Shown: positions 33,713 to 42,828 of the stretch, one piece after another
Layout: the number at the start of each line of letters is the position of its first letter
Position numbering within the stretch: the stretch's first letter is position 1
Source: Salinimicrobium soli
GTDB lineage: Bacteria > Bacteroidota > Bacteroidia > Flavobacteriales > Flavobacteriaceae
NCBI RefSeq assembly: GCF_048323655.1
Contig: NZ_JBLUWW010000002.1
Coordinates: forward strand, 372,001 to 436,000
Direction of reading: 5' to 3'
Length of the DNA: 64,000 nt
Notes under the pieces: generated by a model
Seen by the model: the letters and a program-made list of their open reading frames with translations, nothing else
The model's database searches: none
What the model was told of the DNA's origin: nothing
Translations under genes and position numbers: made by a program

Positions 33713-34730
33713 ACGCCTCTTCTTTATTTTGATTTTCATACCACGCGAGCCACAGGACAATAAGGGCTCCAAAAAGGATAAAAAAGATGGCCAGCCAGGT
33801 GCTGCCGTCATTCAGATAAGGAAGATACCGGTCGTAATTGTCTATGATCTTATTACCGGTTCGGTCCAGGAGAAAAGTGCCATCGGCATCGAGCCTGTAT
33901 TCTGCTTCTTTCCATGGCCATACCACTCCAAGGGAGCCGGTTATAAATCCGATAATAACCGCATAGGTTGCATTTTTAAAATGCTTCAGGAGATATCCTA
34001 ATACGTGAGAAAGCGACACAAGTCCTGCGATCGAGCCAGCGGTAAAAACGAGCAGGACCTGCAGCATGCGCATGCGCTGTTCATTCTCAAGAAATGACCA
34101 GTCCCAGACCATGACCTGCGTAAGAGTCTCATAAAGGGCATTTACCGAATCTACCAGGAGTAGCACATAGTTTCCGAGAAGTATTAGAATAAAGCTTCCG
34201 GAAAGTCCCGGTAAGGTCATTCCCGAAACTCCAATTATTCCGCAGAAAAAAACGAACCATAAATTGTCATTTTCAGCAGCAGGTTCAAGCCAGCTAATAC
34301 TTACTCCTGCAACAATTCCCAGGATGGCGAAAAAGATATTCCTTCTATTCCATTCCCCAAAATCCTTACTGATGTAATAGATCGAACCCAGGATCATTCC
34401 GAAGAAAGTGGCCCAAACATACAATTCATAATGAGTGATAAGGAAATCCAGGAGCTGGGAAACGCTGAAATAACTAATGACCATTCCCAGCACCAGCAGC
34501 AGCAGGAATTTGGAATTGGTGTAATAATAAAGGCTTCTGAAACGCCCGTTGACCAGGAGTTTTAAGGAATTTAAATTGATACGCCTTAAAGAGAAAATGA
34601 ACTCTTCGTAAAAACCGGCCACGAATGCGATGACCCCGCCTGAAACGCCGGGAACCTTATTGGCAGCTCCCATGGCCAGGCCTTTGAGTACAAGAAAGAA
34701 TTTATCGCTAAAGGTCCGGGTTTTTTGCAT
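33705..34730 (-). CDS. DUF368 membrane protein, undecaprenyl-phosphate translocase family (copy 2)
   Basis: A 341-residue polytopic membrane protein, second of two tandem DUF368 genes. The duplicated motif MGAANKVPGVSGGVIAFVAG (about residue 16) and its internal counterpart GVSGMTLPGLSGSFILILLG (about 168) are the family hallmarks; about eight or nine hydrophobic helices are present. DUF368 members have been shown to recycle undecaprenyl phosphate across the cytoplasmic membrane (PopT-type), which supports cell-envelope polymer synthesis. It overlaps copy 1 by 23 bases, so the pair is one operon, and it overlaps aroE by eight bases. Confidence 0.88.
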   Translation of the reverse strand: MQKTRTFSDKFFLVLKGLAMGAANKVPGVSGGVIAFVAGFYEEFIFSLRRINLNSLKLLVNGRFRSLYYYTNSKFLLLLVLGMVISYFSVSQLLDFLITHYELYVWATFFGMILGSIYYISKDFGEWNRRNIFFAILGIVAGVSISWLEPAAENDNLWFVFFCGIIGVSGMTLPGLSGSFILILLGNYVLLLVDSVNALYETLTQVMVWDWSFLENEQRMRMLQVLLVFTAGSIAGLVSLSHVLGYLLKHFKNATYAVIIGFITGSLGVVWPWKEAEYRLDADGTFLLDRTGNKIIDNYDRYLPYLNDGSTWLAIFFILFGALIVLWLAWYENQNKEEAYD

Positions 34731-35655
34731 TTTCCTGCACAGGTTTTTTTACGGCCAGGCTCTCTAAGATAAGAATAACGAGGAATCCGGCAAGCATCAG
34801 GAAAAAAGCCTGCATGGTGTGAGGATTGCCGTCAAAATTCCAGGGCAGTACTGATTCTTCCCTGATCACTACAGATTTCCCTCCGTAGGTCGCAGTTTCA
34901 AGCACATGCTTCCAGGGCCAGATCTTATTGAGGGAACCGGCAATAAAGCCTGTGAGGGTGGCAAGAGTGAGCGTACTGTAATTGAGGAACAACCACTTCA
35001 GTAATTTCGAAAAAGAAAGGATCCCAAAAATGGCTCCTATGGCCACTATTCCTAAAGTTTTAAAGTCGAAATTGTGGGTCGCTTCACTAATGGTCTTATA
35101 GGCGCCCACCAGGACCAGAATATACGCACCGGAGATACCGGGAAGTATCATGGCGCAAATAGCCAGGGCACCGGCAAAGAACAGGAACAGATCACTTGCC
35201 GCTGCCGCCATTGGAGGCAGGGTAGTAAGGTAAAAAGCGACCGCCGCACCAATAATCAGGAAAAGAAATACGTTGAAAGACCACTTCGGAATTTGTTTAC
35301 CCACGTAATAGATGCTGGCAAGAACAAGTCCGAAGAAAAAAGCCCAAATGAGTATAGGATGATGCTCCAGCAGGTAGTTTGCCAGCCTCATCACCGTAAA
35401 AATACTCAGGAGAATACCTGATAACAGCGCAACGAGGAAATTTCCGTTAAGGGCTTTCCACATGGCTTTAAAGCCTTCGGTTTTCCAGGTTCGTAAGAGG
35501 GGAATATTGACTCCGCTGATGGTACTGATCAATTCTTCGTAGATCCCGGAGATAAAGGCTATGGTGCCACCGGAAACGCCGGGAACCACATCAGCGGCTC
35601 CCATGGCAATTCCTTTTAGTGATATAATGAGGTATTCTGAAAAACTTCGTCGCAT
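34708..35655 (-). CDS. DUF368 membrane protein, undecaprenyl-phosphate translocase family (copy 1)
   Basis: A 315-residue paralogue of the neighbouring DUF368 protein. It carries the motif MGAADVVPGVSGGTIAFISG (about residue 17) and the internal repeat CAMILPGISGAYILVLVGAY (about 170). Between the two signatures and after the second there are several helices, and a conserved SFSKLLKWLF/KIWPWKH block lies on the cytoplasmic side. It likely flips carrier lipid as described for the family. A -7 promoter box (TAACTTTG) precedes it, making it the first gene of the DUF368-DUF368-aroE operon. Confidence 0.88.
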   Translation of the reverse strand: MRRSFSEYLIISLKGIAMGAADVVPGVSGGTIAFISGIYEELISTISGVNIPLLRTWKTEGFKAMWKALNGNFLVALLSGILLSIFTVMRLANYLLEHHPILIWAFFFGLVLASIYYVGKQIPKWSFNVFLFLIIGAAVAFYLTTLPPMAAAASDLFLFFAGALAICAMILPGISGAYILVLVGAYKTISEATHNFDFKTLGIVAIGAIFGILSFSKLLKWLFLNYSTLTLATLTGFIAGSLNKIWPWKHVLETATYGGKSVVIREESVLPWNFDGNPHTMQAFFLMLAGFLVILILESLAVKKPVQENAKNPDL

Positions 35656-35675
35656 TTGCTCTAATTAGAAGTGCG

Positions 35676-35683
35676 CAAAGTTA
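35676..35683 (-). promoter_or_regulatory. -7 element of the DUF368-DUF368-aroE operon
   Basis: TAACTTTG on the reverse strand, 21 bases before the ATG of the first DUF368 gene. Confidence 0.45.
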
Positions 35684-35688
35684 CAGAA

Positions 35689-37089
35689 TTAACTGCATGA
35701 TTTTAGATGGGTCCTGATTTTATCCTTGATCGATTTTCTGGCGAAAATAGATGGGAATAATTCCTCTATGATGATGTAATATTCATAATCCATCTTCAGC
35801 GCATTGTTCAGGTGGAAATACCCTTTTTCAGCCTCGTGCAACATAAAGTACAATCCGGCAAAACGGTATTCTATTTCTGCTGTTTCAGGATAGAATTCTA
35901 CTGCCTGCAGCAGGTTTTGCACAGCAGCTTCAAATTCTCCAAGGTCAATAAGGATATCACATCTTTTGATCCAGGTTTCCAGCTCATAGTTTCCAAGCTC
36001 CAGGCTTCTTCGGTACCCTCTTTCAGCTTCCTCAAGTTGTTGCAGCTTGTTATTGATACGGGCATAGCGCTTCCAGTACAACACATTCTCTCCATCAATA
36101 TTGATGGCTTTGTTGATGTAATAGAGGGCTTTCTGGTAATTTCCTTTCTTATAAAAGAAATCGGTGATCGCGATCCAGCCTTTATCCAGCAATGGATCTT
36201 CATGAACCGTCTGACGGTAGTTCTTCAAAGCCAGGTCATCATTTCCCAACTTCTCATAACATTTACCAATCCTTAGATATGCAAAGGAAGTAGGGTCATC
36301 CAGGTCCAGCGTGATCTTATAGTTTTCGATGGCCTCATTGTAGCGACCTAATTTCTCAAGCACCTTTCCTTTTTCAAGGTAAGCTCCAATGAAATAGTCA
36401 TCACTAATGATCGCAAAATCAAAAGCCGCAAGTGCCTTTTTATAGTTCTTAAGGTCGAAATATTGCTTTCCAAGCTGATGCCATCCTACTTCACAATAAG
36501 GATTTCTATCCAGGAAGTTGTTCAAAAATTCGATAGCGCCATTCTTCTGCTCTAAAAAGTCAAAGCAATACATGACATTGTAGAGGGATGAGTAGTCCTC
36601 TTCATCCGCCTCCAGGCATTTGATGAAGTTCTGTTTTGCATTCTCAAAATCTTCAAGGAAAAGATATTCCATTCCCAGTAGGGAATAAACATCTGCCTCA
36701 TCATAAGTGATCTCCAGGGCGTGCTTTAGCATATCGATCGCTTCGGAATGCTGGTCCTTTTTAGAAAGTATGTTGGCTTTTTGGATATACACTTCCTCAT
36801 TGGAAGTCTCCAGATCGTAAATTTCATCCAGTAATCTCTCGGCCATGTCCAACTTGTCTTCAAAAACGAGGATCTCGATCTTGAGGAGCTTCAAATTCAC
36901 AGAGCCGGGATGCTGGGATAGACCCAGTTTTACGGCTTTCTTGGCCAGGGCAATCTTTCCGTTTTCTAAATAGAAATGGATAATGTTCTCAAATTCATTA
37001 GAGTCGAAGAACAGTACATCATTTGTCTTTAGCATCGATTCGAAACGAGTAAGGGAAAAATCGTTTTCTTCGTTGTGGCTTAATTGCAT
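35689..37089 (-). CDS. Tetratricopeptide-repeat protein
   Basis: A 466-residue cytoplasmic protein made almost entirely of TPR units (34-residue helix pairs), visible as repeats such as EAIDMLKHALEITYDEADVY, NAKQNFIKCLEADEEDYSS, AIENYKITLDLDDPTSFAYL and KALYYINKAINIDGENVLYW. About ten units span residues 20-440. Such proteins usually act as scaffolds for protein-protein interactions. No signal peptide or catalytic motif is present. The partner is unknown. It is separated from the class III aminotransferase by 109 bases. Confidence 0.9.
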   Translation of the reverse strand: MQLSHNEENDFSLTRFESMLKTNDVLFFDSNEFENIIHFYLENGKIALAKKAVKLGLSQHPGSVNLKLLKIEILVFEDKLDMAERLLDEIYDLETSNEEVYIQKANILSKKDQHSEAIDMLKHALEITYDEADVYSLLGMEYLFLEDFENAKQNFIKCLEADEEDYSSLYNVMYCFDFLEQKNGAIEFLNNFLDRNPYCEVGWHQLGKQYFDLKNYKKALAAFDFAIISDDYFIGAYLEKGKVLEKLGRYNEAIENYKITLDLDDPTSFAYLRIGKCYEKLGNDDLALKNYRQTVHEDPLLDKGWIAITDFFYKKGNYQKALYYINKAINIDGENVLYWKRYARINNKLQQLEEAERGYRRSLELGNYELETWIKRCDILIDLGEFEAAVQNLLQAVEFYPETAEIEYRFAGLYFMLHEAEKGYFHLNNALKMDYEYYIIIEELFPSIFARKSIKDKIRTHLKSCS

Positions 37090-37198
37090 AAGCAGGGTTT
37101 GTTACTGATTTCTACAGTATTAAAGTTAAAAATGTTAGGCAGTAGCTGGGGTTAAATCTAAATTTGTTGTTAACAAAGTAATTAACAGCATCTTGGAA

Positions 37199-38377
37199 CT
37201 ACCTAATTTCGCTAAGTATAGCAAGAATAATGCCGCAACCTTTTTTAACTTCTTCTTTAGATATAGTTAAGGGAGGAGTGATCCTTACCGCCTTTTTTTC
37301 GAAGAGTAGCCAAAAGAGGATTAAGCCTTTCTCCTGGGCTCGCAGCACCAGTTCGTTGGCAATTTCTTCGGAAGAAAGAATGATAGCCAGCATGAGGCCT
37401 TTTCCACGGATTTCGGTGATCAAAGGATGCACCAGTAATTCCCTGAAAAGTTCCTCTTTTTCAAGGGCTTCTGCCATAAGTGCAGTTTCGGTCAATTCCC
37501 GTAGTGTAGCCAATGCTGCGGCTGCAATAACAGGATTTCCCCCAAAGGTGGTGATATGACCCATTTTTGGATTGTCACTCAGGCTGTCCATGATCGCTGT
37601 GGAGGAGGTGAAGGCTCCAATTGGTAATCCGCCGCCCATTCCTTTGCCCATGACAACTATGTCAGGTGCCATTTCAAAGTTCTGGAATCCGAATAACTTT
37701 CCGGTACGGCCAAAGCCGGGCTGGATCTCATCGAGTATCAGTAAGGCACCTACCTCTTCGCAGCGCACTTTTACCTTTTTCAGGTAATCATTTTTCGGAA
37801 GGATGAATCCGGCGCCTCCCTGAATTGTTTCCAGAATGACTGCTGCGGTCGAGGAATCTATTTTTTCAAGGTCTTTTTCCTCATTGAAGTCAATGAAATC
37901 TACATCTCCAATCAGCGGACGAAAAGGTTTCTGACGTTCTTCATAGGTCATCAGGCTAAGGGAACCCATTGTATTTCCGTGGTAAGCATTGCGGGCTGCC
38001 AGAATTCTGGTCCTGCCTGTATAACGACGGGCCAGTTTTAAAGAACCTTCAATAGCTTCGGTGCCCGAATTTGTCAGATAGGTCTTTTCCAGCGGTGCCG
38101 GTAAGTTTTCAGCAAGAAGTTTACACAGTTCTACCGCCGGCCCCTGGGCATATTCTCCATACACCATGACATGCAGGTACTTATCGAGCTGCTGTTTAAC
38201 AGCTTCGACCACCCGCGGATGCCGGTGCCCGAGACTGCAGGCTGAAACACCTGCCACAAAATCGAGATATGCCTTATTATCTGTAGAATAGATGTAAGAA
38301 CCTTCGGCGTGAGAAACTTCAAGAGCCAAAGGAAAGGGCGAGGTTTGCGCCTGGTATTTAAAAAAGTCTTTTTTCAA
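37199..38377 (-). CDS. Class III PLP aminotransferase (acetylornithine/aspartate-family type)
   Basis: A 392-residue fold-type I class III aminotransferase, initiated by a TTG at 38377 only four bases after the OstA-like stop (no closer ATG is available). Conserved parts include YLDFVAGVSACSLGHRHP (about residue 36), TNSGTEAIEGSLKLARRYTG (about 103), the aromatic-stacking AYHGNTMGSLS, LILDEIQPGFGRTG with the Asp (about 214), the PLP lysine in VVMGKGMGGGLPIGAF (about 242) and TFGGNPV. Acetylornithine, 4-aminobutyrate and other omega-amino acids are candidate substrates; no neighbour settles the choice. It seems to be co-transcribed with the OstA-like gene. Confidence 0.88.
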   Translation of the reverse strand: MKKDFFKYQAQTSPFPLALEVSHAEGSYIYSTDNKAYLDFVAGVSACSLGHRHPRVVEAVKQQLDKYLHVMVYGEYAQGPAVELCKLLAENLPAPLEKTYLTNSGTEAIEGSLKLARRYTGRTRILAARNAYHGNTMGSLSLMTYEERQKPFRPLIGDVDFIDFNEEKDLEKIDSSTAAVILETIQGGAGFILPKNDYLKKVKVRCEEVGALLILDEIQPGFGRTGKLFGFQNFEMAPDIVVMGKGMGGGLPIGAFTSSTAIMDSLSDNPKMGHITTFGGNPVIAAAALATLRELTETALMAEALEKEELFRELLVHPLITEIRGKGLMLAIILSSEEIANELVLRAQEKGLILFWLLFEKKAVRITPPLTISKEEVKKGCGIILAILSEIR

Positions 38378-38381
38378 TGGT

Positions 38382-40202
38382 TTAATCCTTTTTTGCTTTT
38401 GCAGGAGTGGATCGTTCTTTAAGAATAGAATCGGAAGCCGTCTTCCTGAGCGGCTTTTTAAGCGCCGGATTTGTGGCTCCGGTGTTCTTTTGAACCGGAA
38501 TAAGCGAATCTTTTGCTTTTCTCATTTCGGGAAGTGGAAGCGTATCCTGTGGGCGATTCTTGAGATCATCCGGTTTTAACCTTGATTTTTCATTGAGCAG
38601 TAGCTCTTCGCTCTCTCCACGTTCTTCAAAAAATTCCTCTTCTTCTTCAGGTAATGGGATCCCCTGGATCTTGACCAGTTGATAGGGTGGTTCACCTTTA
38701 AAAAGATCCTCTTTAGAATTCAGCCGTTCCTCTCCACGCCACTCTAATCCTTTCAGTTTCCGTTCATTTTCAGGCAGATCCTGTTCAGGGTAAAGTACTC
38801 CATCTACCTGATTTAAATAATAGACATCCTCTACTTTTTGATCTTTCAGGAGCACCTTAATGGAACTCGAAACCGTTCTGTTAATACCAATAAGATCCTT
38901 ATTATCATTGCGCATGTAGTAGATGGTTTCGGTATTTTTCACGAGATCCACCTGGGTAAGTTGATTTTCTGTAAACTTCCCATACATCTCCTTGCCCTTA
39001 AGTTGATTATATCCGCTAACGCTGTCCTTTTGTATCATAAAGGCATTGTCATAGACCTTCAGGGAATCCAGTTGTTCAGTTTCGACATTATTCAGCAGGT
39101 GAATGGTGTCTCCCGTTAGCTGGTTGTTTTCTGACCAGATCACAGGATTACCTATCATTTGGGTGAGGCCGGTGCTTTCACGCACATGAATGGAATCACT
39201 TTTACCACTCATATTGCTTTTGAAAAGTCTGACATCGTAATATCCTCTTATCACCCGTTGATCGGGCTTCCCGGTGACCATAAGAGTATCGCTGTGGATG
39301 TAAACCGAATCTTTTTCCTGAAGCGTAATTGCGAGCGCTTTTTTGGTGATGAAAACGGAATCTTTCTCCCGGAATACTTCCGCATAATGCCCTTTTATGA
39401 TACTCTTATTGATGGTATCGGTAACTTTGATGTTGTTGGTGGCCGAAGCGAAGTTGGTGTTCCGGTTAAAGTAAAGGCTATCCCCCTCTAAAATGCGGTT
39501 TTCATAGTCTATTCTGGAATTCTTGACAAAATAGCCTGTATCTCCCCGGGTATCATAAAATCCCCGTTCACAGTAGATAACGGAAGCTTCACTGGTGATC
39601 GTCGACGGTCCGTACATATAGGCGTGTCCGCTCTCGGAATAAAAATCGAGTTGCGCAGATTCCAGTACATAATCCGGGTTGGTAATGACCACGTTAGAGG
39701 CAAAGGAATATTTTTCATCCTCGAGGTAGTATCTTCCAATTCGGCTGCGCAGCACACTGGCCGTATCCCTCACCACTCCACCACTGCGGTAATAAGCCTG
39801 TTGTTTTGTTCGATCAAAGAAAAGAGTATCAGTTTGCAGACTGGTCTGCGGATTTCTCATATTCACGTTTCCACTGGCAAATGCAAATTTTGTAGTTCCA
39901 TTGTATTCGGCGTACTGACTTGTCATGGTCACCGTGTCACCCTGTTCCATCCGAACGTTTCCGTAGGCCTTGAAAAAGTTCTCTTCGGCATAATGTATCG
40001 CCTGGTCACACCAGATCTCGATCCCCTGGTGGGTAAAGTGCACCTGATTGGTCACCTTACTCAGAATAAAGGCACCGGGATATTTTTCCTCATTTTTGAT
40101 GGTTCTGTCACTTTCGTATTCAATCCTTTTTGCCTGGGCAAAAGAAGAAGTTCCCCAGCCAAGCAGGAACAGGAAAATGAAAATAACGCGCACTTGTTTC
40201 AC
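38382..40202 (-). CDS. OstA/LptA-like outer-membrane biogenesis protein
   Basis: A 606-residue secreted protein with a signal peptide (QVRVIFIFLFLLGWGTSSFA after a GTG start). The body is a long chain of beta-strand repeats (GIEIWCDQAIHYAEENFFKA, VTMTSQYAEYNGTTKFAFAS and similar) of the OstA/LptA beta-jellyroll type that carries LPS across the periplasm. It is much longer than E. coli LptA (185 residues), as usual in Bacteroidota. The C-terminal 100 residues are charged and proline-rich (for example PEMRKAKDSLIPVQKNT) and are probably disordered. A role in LPS transport or OM assembly is inferred. Confidence 0.85.
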   Translation of the reverse strand: MKQVRVIFIFLFLLGWGTSSFAQAKRIEYESDRTIKNEEKYPGAFILSKVTNQVHFTHQGIEIWCDQAIHYAEENFFKAYGNVRMEQGDTVTMTSQYAEYNGTTKFAFASGNVNMRNPQTSLQTDTLFFDRTKQQAYYRSGGVVRDTASVLRSRIGRYYLEDEKYSFASNVVITNPDYVLESAQLDFYSESGHAYMYGPSTITSEASVIYCERGFYDTRGDTGYFVKNSRIDYENRILEGDSLYFNRNTNFASATNNIKVTDTINKSIIKGHYAEVFREKDSVFITKKALAITLQEKDSVYIHSDTLMVTGKPDQRVIRGYYDVRLFKSNMSGKSDSIHVRESTGLTQMIGNPVIWSENNQLTGDTIHLLNNVETEQLDSLKVYDNAFMIQKDSVSGYNQLKGKEMYGKFTENQLTQVDLVKNTETIYYMRNDNKDLIGINRTVSSSIKVLLKDQKVEDVYYLNQVDGVLYPEQDLPENERKLKGLEWRGEERLNSKEDLFKGEPPYQLVKIQGIPLPEEEEEFFEERGESEELLLNEKSRLKPDDLKNRPQDTLPLPEMRKAKDSLIPVQKNTGATNPALKKPLRKTASDSILKERSTPAKAKKD

Positions 40203-40279
40203 GGAAATGAATTAGGATTCAAAAGTAGTAAATTCCGAAGTATCTCAGCTCAAATGCCTCCGAGGCTTTTAAGAAGCCG

Positions 40280-40660
40280 TTATTCTTCGGAAGTGGCCCA
40301 TTCCAGAGCGGCTTCCATTTCAGAAAAACCTTTGAATTGCCAGCTGGAATTCAAACGCCGGGAAAGCTCTACATATTTTTCAAGTTTGGAAACAATCTCC
40401 GTTTCTTTGGCGATGTACGCGACTTTGACGTGGCGAATCCTGCGGTCTGCTCCAATGTCGTGAGCAGCAGTTTGGGCAATGTGGTTGTCATTCCATTCCA
40501 CACTTTTTACCTGCGCGGCGTCAATGATCTGAAATCTAGAACTATCGCTTCGTTCATCTGCATAGAATTCGGCATTGGCACGGGAGATTTCTTCTGCGGA
40601 AACATCGTCTGAGAAGGTCCAGATGATCCCGTCGGTATTCCAGGTAGTTACGTAAGGCAT
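40280..40660 (-). CDS. Small conserved protein, STAS/SpoIIAA-like
   Basis: A 126-residue soluble protein. The alternating strand/helix order (YVTTWNTDGIIWTFSDDVSA, RFQIIDAAQVKSVEWND, VKVAYIAKETEIVSKLEKYV, WQFKGFSEMEAALEWATSE) resembles the STAS-like SpoIIAA fold, but I cannot assign it to a named family with confidence. No signal peptide or metal motif is seen. It lies alone between the OstA-like and glycine-zipper genes. Function unknown. Confidence 0.65.
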   Translation of the reverse strand: MPYVTTWNTDGIIWTFSDDVSAEEISRANAEFYADERSDSSRFQIIDAAQVKSVEWNDNHIAQTAAHDIGADRRIRHVKVAYIAKETEIVSKLEKYVELSRRLNSSWQFKGFSEMEAALEWATSEE

Positions 40661-40818
40661 GATATTAATTTAGGGGCTAGTAATCTATTTATATTCTCTA
40701 TTTCAGAGGTGGTTAAAATTAAAAAATACCTGAAATTAATCCTATTGATCATTTTAGAACAATTTCTGAACCGGGTAAGATGCGAAAGTTGCATTACATG
40801 GCTCCAATAGAAGGGGAT

Positions 40819-41310
40819 TTAGGAATTTCCAAGTAGGTGTTTTTGTTTTAGATCCATCCATTTCTGAGTATCTCCTTCAATTGAGTAGGTCTTTGAGTTT
40901 TTGAATAAGGAGGTGATCCAGCCTAAGATTCCCCCTCCAGCTGCTCCAAGTACTCCTCCTCCAAAAGCTCCCTCGCCCTGGGTATAGCCAAACCAGGTAT
41001 CTGGTTCTGCCGTAGCCACACCTGCAGCACCCAATGCCACGGCTCCTATAAAAGCTCCAATGAAGATATTACTTCCCGCAGAATGTTTAGTCTTGATCTT
41101 ACCAATTTCACCGGTCATTATCTCCACCTGATCTTTTCTTGAGATCAGGACCAGGCTGGAATCGGTGACCTTCAGAACCCGTCCTTTGTTGATCTTTTTG
41201 CCCTCCAGGTTATAAACTCTTACAAACGGAAGATCATTATAAGATTTTTCCTGGGAGTAGACCTGTACGCTGAAAAACACCAACAAAAACAATATTACAG
41301 TAGTTCTCAT
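40819..41310 (-). CDS. Secreted protein with glycine-zipper segment
   Basis: A 163-residue protein with a signal peptide (MRTTVILFLLVFFSVQVYSQ). A beta-rich first part (LPFVRVYNLEGKKINKGRVL and SLVLISRKDQVEIMTGEIGK) is followed by a glycine/alanine-rich hydrophobic region (IFIGAFIGAVALGAAGVATA and GAFGGGVLGAAGGGILGWIT, about residues 85-138) of glycine-zipper character, which may insert in a membrane. The function is unknown. Similar small envelope proteins are frequent in Bacteroidota. Confidence 0.7.
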   Translation of the reverse strand: MRTTVILFLLVFFSVQVYSQEKSYNDLPFVRVYNLEGKKINKGRVLKVTDSSLVLISRKDQVEIMTGEIGKIKTKHSAGSNIFIGAFIGAVALGAAGVATAEPDTWFGYTQGEGAFGGGVLGAAGGGILGWITSLFKNSKTYSIEGDTQKWMDLKQKHLLGNS

Positions 41311-41495
41311 AATATTGGGAGTTAAGGTTAATTATAAAAGGGGGGAGATTATTCTCGAATAATTTTTTTTCCGCATTTTTTTTGGGGAGAGGAGGGTGTG
41401 GGAAAAGATAATTATTAAAGATAAAGATTTTTTGCGAATGCTTAAAGACTGATGTTCTCAGTTACATCCTTCCCGATCCTTTATGGCTGGAAAAT

Positions 41496-41526
41496 AAAAA
41501 AGGTGCTGAAAATTTCAGCACCTTTA
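41496..41526 (-). terminator. Rho-independent terminator of purA
   Basis: On the reverse strand, stem AAAGGTGCTGAAA / TTTCAGCACCTTT followed by TTTTTATTTT, just after the purA stop. A dyad AAAAATG-T-CATTTTT (41526-41540) lies between the purA stop and the stem. Confidence 0.82.
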
Positions 41527-41542
41527 AAAATGTCATTTTTGA
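41526..41542. repeat. Dispersed dyad AAAAATG-T-CATTTTTGA
   Basis: Another copy of the motif found at the top of the terminators at 16641, 30490 and 55352. Here it lies next to, not inside, the hairpin stem that terminates purA. Confidence 0.4.
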
Positions 41543-41546
41543 CAGC

Positions 41547-42818
41547 TTATCTTTCGATGGTTTGCAGCCTGTCAGGACCTACCGAAACTACTTTTACAGG
41601 AATCTCCAGCTCTTTTTCAATAAAACTGATGTATTCCATAAGTTCTTTTGGAAGCTCAGCTTCACTGGTAGCTTTGGTAAGATCTTCACTCCATCCTTTA
41701 AAATGGGTATATATAGGAGTGACGTTTTCAGCTTCAATATTATATGGTAAATGAGTGATCTCTTCACCACGATAGTTGTAGGCAGTACAGATCTTCAGGG
41801 TTTCAAATCCGCTGAGAACATCGGCTTTCATCATTGTAAGCTGCGTCACGCCGTTTATTTGAACGGCATATTTTAGAGCAACCAGGTCTAACCAGCCACA
41901 ACGTCTTGGTCTACCAGTGGTGGCGCCGAATTCCCGGCCTACGCGGCCCATTGTTTCTCCGTCTTCGTCAAAAAGTTCAGTTGGGAAAGGTCCGCTTCCC
42001 ACTCTCGTGGTATACGCTTTAAAAATTCCGATCACTTCGCCGATGTGGTTAGGAGCAACTCCAAGTCCCGTGCAGGCACCTGCAGCCGTAGTGTTGGAAG
42101 ATGTAACAAAAGGATAGGTTCCGAAATCAATATCCAGTAAAGATCCTTGTGCTCCTTCGGCCAGGATAGATTTACCGTCTTTTTGAGCACGGTACAAATA
42201 TTCTTCACTGTCAATGAATTCCAGAGTCTTTAAAGTTTCAACTGCCTTAAAGAATTCAGTTTCCAGTTCCTCCAGGTTGTATTGTACATCGGAATTGTAA
42301 AAACTGATCATCGCCTCGTGCTTATCAGCCAGGTGACGGTATTTTTCTTTCCAGTCACTCAACTCAAGATCTCCAACACGAATTCCGTTCCTTCCGGTCT
42401 TGTCCATATAAGTCGGACCAATGCCTTTTAGAGTCGAACCAATCTTTGCTTTTCCTTTAGAGGCTTCACTTGCCGCATCCAGTAACCGGTGAGTTGGCAG
42501 GATAAGGTGGGCTTTTCTGGAAATAAGAAGTTTCTTGGTATAGTCGACACCGTTCTTCTCCAGATTGTCCAGTTCTCTTTTAAAGATCACCGGATCGATC
42601 ACAACACCGTTTCCTACGACATTCTTAGCGTTGTCATGAAATATTCCCGAAGGAATAGTGTGTAGTACATGCTTTTTTCCGTCGAACTCGAGGGTGTGCC
42701 CGGCGTTTGGCCCTCCCTGGAAGCGGGCGATGATGTCATATTTTGAAGTGAGAACGTCAACAATTTTTCCTTTTCCTTCATCTCCCCATTGTAATCCAAG
42801 AAGTAAATCTACTGCCAT
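41547..42818 (-). CDS. purA: Adenylosuccinate synthetase
   Basis: A 423-residue enzyme of the first committed step from IMP to AMP (GTP-dependent). Motifs in order: LLGLQWGDEGKGKIVD (catalytic Asp and P-loop, about residue 6), GGPNAGHTLEFDGKKHVLHT (catalytic His, about 35), GSTLKGIGPTYMDKTGRNGI (about 127), EGAQGSLLDIDFGTYPFVTS (about 220) and GATTGRPRRCGWLDLV (about 298). It lies 10 bases downstream of the Fur-family gene, so the two, with rel upstream, may form one operon. Confidence 0.97.
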   Translation of the reverse strand: MAVDLLLGLQWGDEGKGKIVDVLTSKYDIIARFQGGPNAGHTLEFDGKKHVLHTIPSGIFHDNAKNVVGNGVVIDPVIFKRELDNLEKNGVDYTKKLLISRKAHLILPTHRLLDAASEASKGKAKIGSTLKGIGPTYMDKTGRNGIRVGDLELSDWKEKYRHLADKHEAMISFYNSDVQYNLEELETEFFKAVETLKTLEFIDSEEYLYRAQKDGKSILAEGAQGSLLDIDFGTYPFVTSSNTTAAGACTGLGVAPNHIGEVIGIFKAYTTRVGSGPFPTELFDEDGETMGRVGREFGATTGRPRRCGWLDLVALKYAVQINGVTQLTMMKADVLSGFETLKICTAYNYRGEEITHLPYNIEAENVTPIYTHFKGWSEDLTKATSEAELPKELMEYISFIEKELEIPVKVVSVGPDRLQTIER

Positions 42819-42828
42819 AAAAGTGTAA

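Noticed and set aside
39624..40463. Forward open frame of 279 codons opposite the OstA-like gene
   Set aside because: The reverse strand clearly encodes a signal peptide and OstA-type repeats; the forward frame has no family features and spans two real reverse genes.
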